Assembly (NCBI RefSeq): GCF_010093595.1
Contig: NW_022985478.1
Span: 54,331 to 118,330 of the forward strand
Reading direction: 5' to 3'
Source: Mytilinidion resinicola
Lineage: Eukaryota > Ascomycota > Dothideomycetes > Mytilinidiales > Mytilinidiaceae
Length of the DNA stretch: 64,000 nucleotides
The notes under the pieces are model-generated. The model worked only from the letters and a program-made list of their open reading frames with translations. It made no database searches and was not told the DNA's origin. Shown one piece after another: positions 1-10,516 of the stretch (position 1 is the stretch's first letter; each line of letters begins with the position of its first letter). Both the position numbers and the translations under genes were made by a program.

Positions 1-66
1 TATATAGCACCTAATTAACGCTTCTTTTTAAGCCCTTAACCTTTTATATATAGCGCTATTATAATA
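1..66 (+). repeat. 3' end of the 5' LTR of Gypsy-1 (cut by window start)
   Basis: It matches 5561-5626 of the 3' LTR. The terminal GTGACA of the 3' LTR reads ATAATA here; all three differences are C-to-T or G-to-A, so this end is RIP-mutated while the 3' LTR is not. Confidence 0.9.
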
Positions 67-119
67 TTATATTATATCTACTTTTACTACTATAAACACC
101 TTTACTAACCTAACTATAA

Positions 120-3100
120 TACTTCTAAAGCTTATTAGCTTTATAAAGGAATAGTAGGCTGCTATAATAGAAGTCCTGTCCGCCTAGAAATAGGAAATTA
201 CTGCTCTATAAAAGGAAGTAGCCGTAATTTAGTCTAAATCTACTTTTACTCTACTACTAGCGCCCGACTAATAATTTACAGGGCCTTTTGTTTATAAATT
301 AAATAATAGCTTAATACCTGCTAATAATATAAACTATATATAAACCCTAACTATTAAAGTTACTTTACTAACTTTAATAGACTTCTTCCTAATAGCCGCC
401 GCCCTGCCGACCCTAAAAACTAAATATCTAATTAACCTTCTAATATTTAAGGGAAGTTAAAAGGAACTCCTAATTTTTATTTAATAACTATAGTATAAAC
501 TAGAAGGAAATACTAATTAATACCTAACTAAACGTGCTCGCCTGCTATATACTTACTTTTAATTAGAATTTAACCTGTTAACGCTTATTAACCCCTTAAT
601 AGACTAAAATATCTGCACTATTAATTAACTTATCTAATTCCTGCAGGCTATATACGGCAATCCGAACTAGAAACTTATATCCTTAAATTAACTCTATATA
701 CTAAAGTAAAAAAGGCGTGCCTTTATATTATACTTTGCTAAATTCTAATAACTTACTGCTAATATAGATCTAAATAAAGCTGGCCTAATAACTTAGCTCT
801 AATACTCCCTCTTTAATAAACTCTACTATATAATAGTTAGCGCTACTACTTTAAATAATCTAAACAACTATACTAACTTAATTGCAAAGTATAATAATAA
901 TTTATAATTCCTGCCCGGCTAACTCTTTTAATATTCCCTTCTGTTATAAAAGAACCTAGATGCAATAGAAATTAATATATTTAAATATACTCCAGCCGGC
1001 TTAGCCGAATAAGATAAATATTATTAAAAGGGCCTCTACTTTAAATATAGAAAGCATAGCTATATCTCCTGTAATTACTCTATTTTTTTACCTTAAGTCT
1101 AATTATCTAGTATAGATAAGCCTTTAAGCTCCTAACCGCGTATATACATATAATTAACTAATTCCACCTAATTCTTATCTGCCTGCTATTCCTCTATATC
1201 TACTGCTTTATCCTCTAGCTTTAATTAATCTAGAGGTAGCTGCTTATCCTATATAAAAAAGTTATTAAAAGCCCTATTTTAGGGCTAAGTTGCCCTCTAG
1301 AACTATTCTAACCCCGGATTTCTATAAACCTATTTAAAGAACCTAAACCTAACTCCTAGAAATAATAGATTTTTATCTCTATTTCTGTATAATAAGGCCC
1401 TACCTGTATAAATACTATAGCTCTAATTAATAGTAGAGCTATAGGTATAGGTTATATTTACAGGAATTTAGCGCGCGCATAGAACTTTTGCCTTAACCTG
1501 CTTTCTTATATTTTACGCCTAACTAGATTTAATAGAAAAATACTTAAAAAAAAATAGATTACGCACTCTGCGTAAGTAACCTTCTGCCACCTAAACTATA
1601 TAGAATAGATCCGTCTCTATATACTAGAACTTAGCAAATATAAGCTGCTACTAAAATAGCCCTAGCTATATAAGCACTATATTAGATTTAACTATAATAA
1701 CTAATAACTATTGTTTTAATTATCCTAATACCAGGCGCAATACCTACGCAACTTCTAAACCTCTGCAATAAAAACTTATATAAAATAGCTTCCTAAAGCG
1801 CCCCTTATTAAGCAGTGCCTAATACCTTTAACCTAATACTTTTACTTGCAGTAATTAAGCCTATCTATATAACACTAATATAATTACTAGCTTTCTAAAA
1901 TAGTATACTAGATAAATATGCCCGACCCTAAACCTAAGCTAGAAACCAAACCCGAAACTAAATCTAATTCTAAATTTAAACCTAATACCCGGATAGATAT
2001 CTATATACTAAACGCGGTGTCTATAACCTAATTAGCCTAACAACCTAATTATAAAATCTTTACTATTATAATTGCTAATATTAATAAGGCCTTAGCTCTA
2101 AAAACCTAAACTAACCCAGCTATAAAAGTCCTAGCATAATATTACTATTTACTAAAGACCTTTTCCTAATAGAAAGCTAATAAGTTACCTAAATACTAAA
2201 TATATAATTATAAAATTATGCTTAAAAACGGTAAACTATATAGATTTAGCCTGTTATATAGAATATTATAAAATAAATTAAAGGTGCTAAGGAAGTACCT
2301 TAATAATAACCTTGCAAAAGGATTTATCTATACTAGTTTATTACCTATCGCCTCTCCGGTTATTTTTATTAAAAAGCCCGGAGAAGGCCTATAATTCTGT
2401 GTTAACTACCGCGCGCTAAATACTATAACTATTAAGAACTAATACCTAATCCCCTTAATTTAGGAGACCCTAGTATAATTAAGTAAGGCGAAATACTATA
2501 TAAAGCTTAATATTATCTCTGTATTTAATTGCTTATAAATCGCGAAAGAAGATAAATAGCTAACTGCTTTCCGGACGCGATACGGCCTGTTTAAATACCT
2601 AGTAATACTATTTAGATTAGCTAATACTTCTAGTATATTCTAATACTATATAAATAACGTGCTCTGCCTATACCTAGATATATTCTATACTATATATATT
2701 AATAATATTCTAATATATAGCAAAAACTTTAAAAACTACTAGTATTATATAAAGCTAGTCCTAAAAGTAATAGAAGCCGCCGGCCTATAACTAGATATTA
2801 ATAAGTGCGAATTCTATTAGGATAAGGTTACCTACCTAGGGTATATAATATTAACCGGCGGAATTAGTATAAACCTAAATAAAATTAAGAATATCTATAA
2901 CTAGGAAGTCCCCTATAATATTAAGGATATACAAGCCTTTATTAAATTTATAAACTTCTACTAACAATTTATTAATAATTTCTCTAGCCTGGCCGCTCCC
3001 CTAATTATACTTATAAAGAAGGATGTTCTGTTCCGGTTTAATAAGTCCTGCCGTGCAGTATTTAAACAACTTAAGACAGCGTTTACCACCGCCCTAATCC

Positions 3101-5109
3101 TCTATTATTTTAACCCTAAACTGCCGATTATTATTAAGGCTAATTTATCCGACTATATAAATACTAGAGTGCTCTTGCAAATAGATAAATAAGGAATACT
3201 CCGACCTATAGCCTACTTCTTAAAATAATTAAGTTCTGCCGAATATAACTATAAAATCTATAATAAGAAACTCCTAGTAATTATCTAATACTTTAAATAG
3301 TGGCGGCCTAAACTAAAAGGTATAGTATTTCTAATTTAGGTTCTTAGTAACTATAAAAACCTATAGTACTTTATAACTATAAAGCAGTTAAGCTACTAAT
3401 AGGCTTATTAGTCCGAATACCTGTCCTAATTTAACTTTTTAATTACCTACTAACCTAGTAAGTATAGTAAGAAGCCTAATACCTTAACGCGTTATACGTA
3501 AAATACGCCTATATAAAAAGAAGCTTAAGCAGCCCGAAATTAGATACTGCTCTATTCTAACCTGTTTATATAGTTAAATCTAACAGAAACTAACTAAATA
3601 ATTTAGGAAATTATTAAGAATAAATACCTAAATAATAAGTTTATTTAGGAAGTTCTAGAAATATTATGCTCCGGAGTACACTGCTCTAAAAAGATTACCC
3701 TAAGCAAATATAAAGAGCGAAATAGTAAGCTCTACTTCTACAACTAAATAGTAATTCCTAATAATAATAAACTAAAGATTAAACTGCTTTATTATATATA
3801 TAATTCCCCTATTAGCAGCTACCCTAAATATAGAAAAACTTTAGAAATCCTCTAAAAAAAATACTACTAGCTGTATATATTTAAAATAATCCGCCGATTT
3901 ATAGTATACTATTACACCTGTTACTATATAAAGGCTTTAAGAGAAAAGTATAATAGCTTTCTAAAACTTCTGCCTGTCCTGCAGTATTACTGGCGAGATA
4001 TTTCTATTAACTTTATTATTAAACTACCTAAATCCAAAGGCTGCACTAATATTATAGTTATAGTAGACCGCCTAAGCAAGTACTAATATATAATTCCCTG
4101 TAGAATAATTACAGCTAAGGCTACAGCCGACCTATTCTACCGATATATTTAGGTATATTATAGATTGCCTAATATATGCGTATCTAATTAAGGATTATAG
4201 TTTATTTCCGTATTTTAGGATAAACTCTATAAGCAACTATATATTAAAGCCTAATTATTATTAGCCTTCTACCCGGAAACTAATAGCTAAATAGAGAAGG
4301 CTAATTTAATACTAGAATAAGTCCTCCGCGCCTATATAAACTATAAGCAAAATAACTAGGTTACCTAGCTACCATCCGCTTAGTTTAAGGTAAATAATAT
4401 CTAATCTAAATTAATAACAGTAACACTGTTTATTGCTATCTTAGGATAACACCTAAGAATAGGCTTTAAACCGCTATTAGGAACTCCGCGCCCTGCCTAT
4501 TAAGCACTGCAAGCACTTAAAGCTAATTAGATAGTTAATAAAATATTAGATATTAAGCAGTTTATCCGCAAAGAGATAACTTAGGCCTAAGCAATATAAG
4601 AAGAATACGCTAACTAAAAATATATAGGCGCACCAGCCTATAAAGTAGGTAATAAAGTCTAGTTAAATATACGGAATATCTATATAAATTAACCCGCTAA
4701 GAAGCTTAATTAGAAGAACCTAGGGAAGTTCCTAATTATACAGATTATTTCTCTATACGCCTATTAACTAGGCCTACCTAAATTTATAAAGATATATCCT
4801 ATCTTCTATATTTTATTACTCTGTCCTGCCGCTCTATAAGCTAACTACCTGCCTGGCTAGGAGTTGCCCCTACCTAAACCTATTTAAGTTAAAGAAGAGA
4901 CTAAATAGTATATTAACTGTATTAAAGGCATGCGCCTAAACCGGCGCTAAAAGCAATATAAGTACTTAGTCCGATGGACTGGATACAACAACCTGTCCTG
5001 GCAACCCGTTGACAACCTAAAGAACACTACTACTGCGGCTGATTATTATTACTGCTACCCCGAAGCTTACGATCCTGCGTCCGATAAGCCCCGTCCTACT
5101 GGACCCTGA
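120..5109 (+). pseudogene. gag-pol relic of Gypsy-1
   Basis: Conceptual reading of the + strand shows a gag zinc knuckle near 1031-1075 (its cysteines partly changed to tyrosine), a reverse transcriptase whose YxDD box near 2690-2725 reads YINN, RNase H near 3120-3330, an integrase zinc finger and catalytic core from about 3800 to 4400, and a C-terminal chromodomain at about 4951-5109 (YLVRWTGY start, TGA at 5107-5109). Chromodomain integrases place the element among chromoviruses. Dozens of in-frame TAA/TAG codons, mostly explicable as CAA/CAG changed by RIP, make it non-functional. The last 160 bp of the frame is nearly undamaged, unlike everything upstream. The true gag start is not identified. 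Confidence 0.9.
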
Positions 5110-5216
5110 AACCTTAATTAAGATTTAATTTACAGCCCTACTCCCGATAAATAGCTGTATATATTACGAACAGCGCCTTCTACTCGCCAAGAGACTTAGG
5201 TTTAGGAGGGGGGTAC

Positions 5217-5626
5217 TGTCACAGTATTAACCGCGACACCCTACCTACCGAAATTCTGCCGCAGATTGCTACAACTCCAGCAATCTGCACCGGCCTACTA
5301 CTGTTAGCCGGCCTCCTGCCCTGCCTACCCTGCTCTGCTCCCGTCTCGCTTCCGCTTCCTATCCTGTCCCGCTCCAGCCACCTACCGGCTGCCCCCTTTT
5401 CCTATCACCTAATCTAGTAAGGACCTCGCGTACACGCGTGCCACGCGCCGAAACGGCATAGAGGCCGTACGCCACGCGCTCGGCCACGCCCTTATATCCG
5501 GTGGCCCGTCTCCCGTCTTCCTGTTCCTTACACAACGTCTTGATTCTCCACGTAGCATTGTATATAGCACCTAATCAACGCTCCTCTTTAAGCCCTCGAC
5601 CTCTCGCGTGTAGCGCTATCGTGACA
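5217..5626 (+). repeat. 3' LTR of Gypsy-1, 410 bp, almost free of RIP
   Basis: It begins TGTCACAG and ends GTGACA, a 6-bp terminal inverted repeat, right after the polypurine tract. It is the same length as both LTRs of Gypsy-2. The base after it begins AGTAT, the candidate target duplication; the other half lies outside the window. Its sequence keeps C and G where the other three LTR copies in the window have T and A. Confidence 0.93.
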
Positions 5627-6508
5627 AGTATTATATAGCTGCAATATTTTAATATATATATAAAGGACCGCACTATAGGCGTATATTACTTACTTATTTT
5701 AAATAGTTATAAAAGCTATAACTTACTTAAATTTAAAAAGCTTTATAAGAAGAATAATATTATTACGCTATATATACCGCCGCACGCCTTATATCTATTG
5801 CAGCCGCTTAATATAGGCTGTTTTACGCTGTTAAAAAAAGCGTATAGTTGCTAAATTAAGGATCTAGCGTATAACTATATTAACTATATTATAAAGCTTA
5901 AGTTCCTACTAGCTTTTAAAGCAGTATTTAATAACTTATTTATAAAAAGTAATATTTACGCAAGCTTTTAAAGCGCCGGCCTTATACCGCTTAATCTAGA
6001 GGTAGTGCTTTTAAAGCTTAATATTATACTTTATATACTATCGCCTCCTGCTGTAGAGGCTTAATAGGAATTAAAAACACTAAGTAATACTCTTAAGCTA
6101 GGCTCTTAGTTAGCTTTAATTTATAATTGCATTTAAATATATTAATATAGCTCTCCTACTGCAATTCTTAAGTTGCTTAATTTGCTTGTTAGAGGCGCTA
6201 AGATGCAGATGCATAGGGCTGTGTTATTGCGCGATTAGGTTACAAGCCTTTAAAAGGCGAATAAGGCCGCCATAAAGCGTAGAGAGCGCAAAAGAAAGCG
6301 AATTCAGAGGCAAGGAGTCCTAACAAAGGCACAGGGCTCTAATATAATCGCTTAAAAGGAAGCTAATGAATAAATTGAGGGGGAAATGCGTCAAAATAGG
6401 AGGCGCCCGGGTGGAAGTGCACGGCAGCAGGCGCGCTGCAGGCGCTGCGGCGAGACAGGACATAACTCTCGTACGTGTCAAAAAGATAAGGAAATTGTTG
6501 TAGATTAG
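5627..6508 (+). pseudogene. pogo/Fot1 transposase, C-terminal portion, broken by Gypsy insertion
   Basis: The + strand frame ending at TAG 6506-6508 reads the DDE-region segment before and after the conserved PPH...LLQPL...GCF motif (about 5770-5830). It then gives a basic stretch (KRRERKRKRIQ) and a terminal CCHC knuckle, CRRCGETGHNSRTC at 6437-6478, all characteristic of fungal pogo-family transposases. The DGH catalytic segment reads NSY because of G-to-A and C-to-T changes. RIP damage is heavy up to about 6180 and almost absent from 6200 to the stop. The N-terminal part is separated by Gypsy-1 and lies outside the window. Confidence 0.85.
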
Positions 6509-6629
6509 ACTGCAGGTCGTATTAAGTTAATATCTATTGGCGTTGTGGAGCAATTTGCATTTAATGTTGCGATTTGCTTGTGAGGTGGGCCACTCGCTTG
6601 GGTGGGCCGCTCGCTTGTGGAGTACGTTA
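5627..6629 (+). mobile_element. Fot1/pogo-type DNA transposon, 3' part
   Basis: Transposase coding sequence begins immediately at the Gypsy LTR and ends at 6508. The element appears to continue to about 6627, where GTACGT is followed by TA (6628-6629), the target dinucleotide of Tc1/mariner/pogo elements. A subterminal direct repeat (about 16 bp, GGTGGGCC then CTCGCTT) occurs at 6584-6599 and 6601-6616. The 5' half is beyond the window, on the other side of the Gypsy element, so the terminal inverted repeat could not be paired. The 3' terminus is inferred. Confidence 0.7.
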
Positions 6630-7148
6630 CAAGACTTCGTACACCTAAGCTTAGTGGCTTATATTGACGACGCGGACGGAGGAACTTCGAGATATGAAAA
6701 AATGGGGAGATGTAAGAGAGATAGGTGAAATGATTTGCGAGGAGTCGACAGAAGGATTTCTAACATGCGCTCCGTCTTCATTCGTCGATGTATGATGACA
6801 GCCGAACGAGCAAAGAGCTGTCTATGCGGAAAAATTCTCTAAGCCTTATGTCTTCGAAGATTTAAAAGAGCATCAACACTCAATCACAAGGAAGCGTTTG
6901 ATGGATGACAGTCTATGAATATGTCAGGAAGAAGAAGAAAGGAGGCGGGGGTGAAGCGGGGAAGGTGCAGGTCACGTGAGAGCAATTCACGATGACAACA
7001 CATTTCATTTTAAGACTAGCAACCCTACTGCAAGTGTGGACTACATAAAGAGAATGAAATCGGAGGTAATACTCACCTCCGAATGGTAATTATAGCTGCC
7101 CGACTCTGAGTCGAGCATAGATAGCGTTCTTCACTCGCTCGCGAACAC
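6630..7148. other. intergenic, transition from transposon to gene island
   Basis: Composition returns to about half GC. No gene is supported. The only open frame across the boundary overlaps the transposon end and resembles nothing I recognise. Confidence 0.6.
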
Positions 7149-8920
7149 CTACGTCGAACTCCCCTTCGGCGGTCCCCCAAACTTGAAGTACCCCTTATTC
7201 AGCGTCTGAAAAACACCCATTGGATCATGCCTCTTCGCGATCTTCTCCAATCTCTCATAGTTGTCTTCACCATAACTGCCCAGCACGTCTTGGTAGTCGC
7301 TCCCATAATTCATGTCTGCTTCCTGGTCAGCGCTTGCAACTCCTAGATCGTCTTTTCCTTAGGATTGACTTGCAGATATACTCCCGATACATTCCCGTCT
7401 CCTTGGCCCTTCCAACTACCTTATCCAAAATCCCCACAATCGACCCAATGACCGCCTCATCGTCCTGCTGCGCCAGCCACATCGGACAGAGCTGCATAAT
7501 CAGGAACGGGCCATCATCCGCATTTTTGGGCAGAGGCGTCGCATTTCCGCCATTCCGCTGCATCTTCACAAGCGTCTCTTTCGTGATGAACTGCAGAACG
7601 AGTGGGTACTCCAACCCTGACACGCTCTCTACGGGCACGACTTCTTCGAGATACGTTTCCGTCATGAACTCGATAAGCTGGACATTGAATTTGAAAGTGT
7701 GCATCCAGTAGGACTGCCGCCGACCTTTCGGGTTACTGGCGTTTGTTTCGAGGGTCAGGTCTGCTAGAGTGCGGATCTTAGTCGTATCTGTGAGGCTCGG
7801 GATAGCTTTGTAGGCATTGAAGACCGGGGGATTTGGAGCAGGAGTAGCATGCATAAGTAAGATACTCATAACCGTGGCACCCTGGAATTTGACAAAGGAG
7901 AGCCAGGTCGCCGCGTGCTCGTCTGGGTTGTTTCCGAAGTCCACGAATGCTTTGATGAGATCGGACCCATACGTCGTGGCGTTGTACACGCGGCTTCCGC
8001 CCCAGATGGAACCTTGCGGGAAGGTCTCAAGATCGAAGCGTGTTACGACGCCGACGTTGCTGCCGCCGCCGCGGAGAGCCCAGTAGAGATCCGGGTAGAA
8101 CTTCTGGTTGACTTGGAGGATGGAGCCGGCGGCGGTGACGAGTTCGTAATTGGCGACGTTGTCGCAGCCCCAGCCGTGGGAGCCGGAGAAGAAAGAAATG
8201 CCGCCTTCATCGAAGCTACGATGAGCGAGTTGCAACGGCATTAGAGATGGGAGTAGTCGTACCTCCTAACGTAAACCCACCAACTCCAATATCAGCCACT
8301 CGCCCTCCAATTACTGCTAGTTGATCTGCTTCCAGGGAGGTGTAAACACGATACCACGTATTCCCAGCGCCTACCTTCGCGATCTTCTTGTCATCGGTGA
8401 TCTCAATCGCGTCCAATCGGGCGAGGTCGATAGTGATGCCACCGTCAACGTTCGAAGCGCCTGCGAAGGCCGCATGGCCTCCGCTTTTCACCGCAAACGA
8501 GCATCCGAGCTTCCTAGATACGAGCACTACCACGACGACTTCTTTGGCGTTGCGGGGTTGGAAGATGCAGAATGGGGTTACTGAAGCTTGTTGGGCAGCC
8601 CAGAAGTTGGAAGCCCATGCGGGGATTTCTGGTGAGCTATGGGGGATAGTTTCAGCCTTGAAGACGGATGCGAGAAATGTGCACTATGACGGATAGATAT
8701 TGGAATTTAGCGGATGGTTTTCAGATTTGGGGGCCGCAAAACGACTGACTGCAGTAGAACATGTGTTGTTTGGCAAGTGAATGTACCCCTCGAGGGAGAT
8801 CCCTAGGTCTGTGAGAGCATGATCGATTTCGAGACTCTCCGGTTCGGTGTATTCGTATGCGAATGTTCCAATGCAGAGAGTGAGAGGTGCGAGGACCCGG
8901 ATCAACGAGTTGGACCACAT
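7149..8920 (-). CDS. secreted FAD-linked oxidoreductase (berberine-bridge / VAO type), four exons
   Basis: Exons are inferred as 8920-8750, 8683-8263, 8204-7382 and 7332-7149. The start MWSNSLIRVLAPLTLCIG is a typical signal peptide. The FAD-binding PCMH domain follows, with KSGGHAAFAG (the family's covalent flavin histidine) and VGGFTLGGGISFFSG across intron 2. The middle carries the WALRGGG and GIVTRFDLETFPQG-like blocks. The C-terminus ends with the berberine-bridge segment around NYERLEKIAKRHDP. Intron 1 (8684-8749, GTCAGT...TAG) removes an in-frame stop. Intron 2 (8205-8262) restores a perfect family match. Intron 3 is uncertain: 7333-7381 (49 nt) or 7333-7369 (37 nt), both in frame. Such enzymes oxidise alcohols, sugars or pathway intermediates and are common in subtelomeric accessory regions. 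The substrate is unknown, and no second flavin-linking cysteine was recognised. Confidence 0.85.
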
Positions 8921-9646
8921 ACTGAGAGCTTGAATGGGAGAGTCATAAGTAGAAGATGTGTATGAAAGAACGTCAGAGGTCGCACATATGCGGGGGTACC
9001 TGTAGTGTTACCTCACGCACTTTCTCCCCTCGATTTTATTTAATCTATCATGCAGCACGCGGTAGGCAGATCTGCACACCTGCATTGCCTCGAAATGGAG
9101 GAGCGCGGAAGCACGATGTTAGCTTCGCAACTGTACACATTCAATATGGTTTCACGGAAGAATAGTAGTGAAAGTCATTTGAAGGTTGCACCATCTCAAT
9201 GAATTTTTTCAATAATGGTAAATCTTGAGCACGACGACAAGACAATTGTCGTTTTGAATGTAAAGCCGAAGAGAGTAAGAGACACGATGAGTGATACATC
9301 CTTATCTAGGTCACAAAATATTCTAACTTTGACGGTGGCCTAAGAAGTGAGAGTGAATCTCCAAAGGAATACCTGACCCCTGGCTACTTCGGAATTGCAA
9401 GCATAACGCATGTAAGCTACCCGAATGCCCTTTAAACACCAGCAATACCAAATGTGATCCGTAAGTCTTGCTAGCGGACTGCACCGAGGGTGTGGGCAAC
9501 ATTTCGTTTAGTTTGTTCCAGTGCTAGAGTTTCCGGTCGTAGGTGCGGCTGGCTGATTGATGGGGTCTCAGTGGCTTGTGGATCGTTCGGTCGATGTCTC
9601 TACCACAGGTGTAGGCTCGCGATTACCTGGAGTGATGAGCACAATG

Positions 9647-9826
9647 TTATTCTTCAGGGGTTCCCTTAAGCGTACCATTGATGCCCGATGACACTTCTTT
9701 AGACGTTTCTTCAGGAGTGGTGGTAGGAGTTTGGCACTTTGTGTCAGCCCACGCGCCGATGTGGGCCAGGATATGCCCTAAACTATCTGCATTTTTGGGA
9801 TTACTTGAGGAAGTCTGACTAGGCAT
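9647..9826 (-). CDS. small hydrophilic ORF, 59 codons, doubtful
   Basis: ATG at 9826-9824 opens 59 codons (begins MPSQTSSSNPKNAD, ends KGTPEE) and stops at TAA 9649-9647. It is rich in Ser, Thr and Glu, with no signal peptide, membrane segment or known domain. It could be a small protein, one exon of a larger gene, or chance. It lies alone in the long gap between the oxidase and the Clr5 gene. I do not recognise it. Confidence 0.2.
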   Translation of the reverse strand: MPSQTSSSNPKNADSLGHILAHIGAWADTKCQTPTTTPEETSKEVSSGINGTLKGTPEE

Positions 9827-10070
9827 GGCTGAAGGGTGATTATAATTCTGAATGAGGACGAACGCTTTACTTTTTGTGCGGTTGGATGAGAATGGGAATG
9901 AAGAGGTTAGCTATGCTCTCCAGAGCCTGCTTTATAGAAAAAAGGTTTCTAAAATATCGGAAGTGACGCTCCTCCATTTTCTTATTTCCTCTTTGGGTCA
10001 TTCGACAAAACGTGGCGTTTCTGACGTGGGATATGGCAGCGGATTGGCGGATCGAAAACGAGGTGTTCGC

Positions 10071-10103
10071 ACTGACTTCGAACTGACTTCGAACTGACTT
10101 CGA
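10071..10103. repeat. three perfect tandem copies of an 11-bp unit
   Basis: ACTGACTTCGA repeats at 10071, 10082 and 10093 without a mismatch, in the Clr5 gene's upstream region. It may be a minisatellite seed or a protein-binding cluster; nothing indicates which. Confidence 0.8.
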
Positions 10104-10516
10104 GCAGGAACAGACGTTGCTTAAATGTTATCTGGATTGCATAGAACATTCTGCAGGTACTTCATGATCCTGATAGCTAACTCCGCCCTGTTGAAGTCAC
10201 TCCATATTTCACGTAACACGTGCTAAGAACTGTCAGAACTCTCTGAAGTGTTTGTGCATAATTGCTTTAGTCTGAACTTACAGTTCGTGCAGAATGAGCA
10301 TCATGCCGTGTACAATAGCATTCGTGCGTTAAATAACCTCAGCCTCACTCAAAAAAATGGCCGACGCTAACCCGATCTGGTCATTCGACACTGCCCCAGG
10401 TGTGCATAGGTCATGGCAGGCAGCCTTAGTGTTCTTACGTTCCGCATTCAGATTGACCTCAACTTTCTCCAACTGTCCAAATTATCGCAAGATTGTAGTT
10501 GAGCCGCAACAGCACG

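Larger units (their letters stand above)
1..5626 (+). mobile_element. Ty3/Gypsy chromovirus LTR retrotransposon (Gypsy-1), RIP-inactivated
   Basis: Order on the + strand: partial 5' LTR, gag with a CCHC knuckle, reverse transcriptase, RNase H, integrase with an HHCC finger, chromodomain, a polypurine tract (AGGAGGGGGG near 5204), then a complete 3' LTR. The complete sister element at 33539-39507 is 5969 bp; adding the missing part of the 5' LTR gives this copy about the same length. Many CAA/CAG codons are now TAA/TAG and Asp/Gly codons are changed G-to-A, the RIP pattern, so no long frame survives. It sits inside a pogo transposase gene whose sequence resumes directly after the 3' LTR. Confidence 0.93.
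8921..10516. other. 1.6-kb intergenic region
   Basis: It holds the promoter of the FAD oxidase on the left and of the Clr5 gene on the right. Apart from one small minus-strand ORF and a short tandem repeat listed separately, nothing coding is supported. Confidence 0.5.

Noticed and set aside
6537..6728. 63-codon ORF after the pogo transposase
   Set aside because: It overlaps the transposon's 3' terminal region and subterminal repeats, and has no recognisable product.
8956..9165. 69-codon plus ORF upstream of the FAD oxidase
   Set aside because: No domain, no supporting start context, and it overlaps the oxidase promoter.
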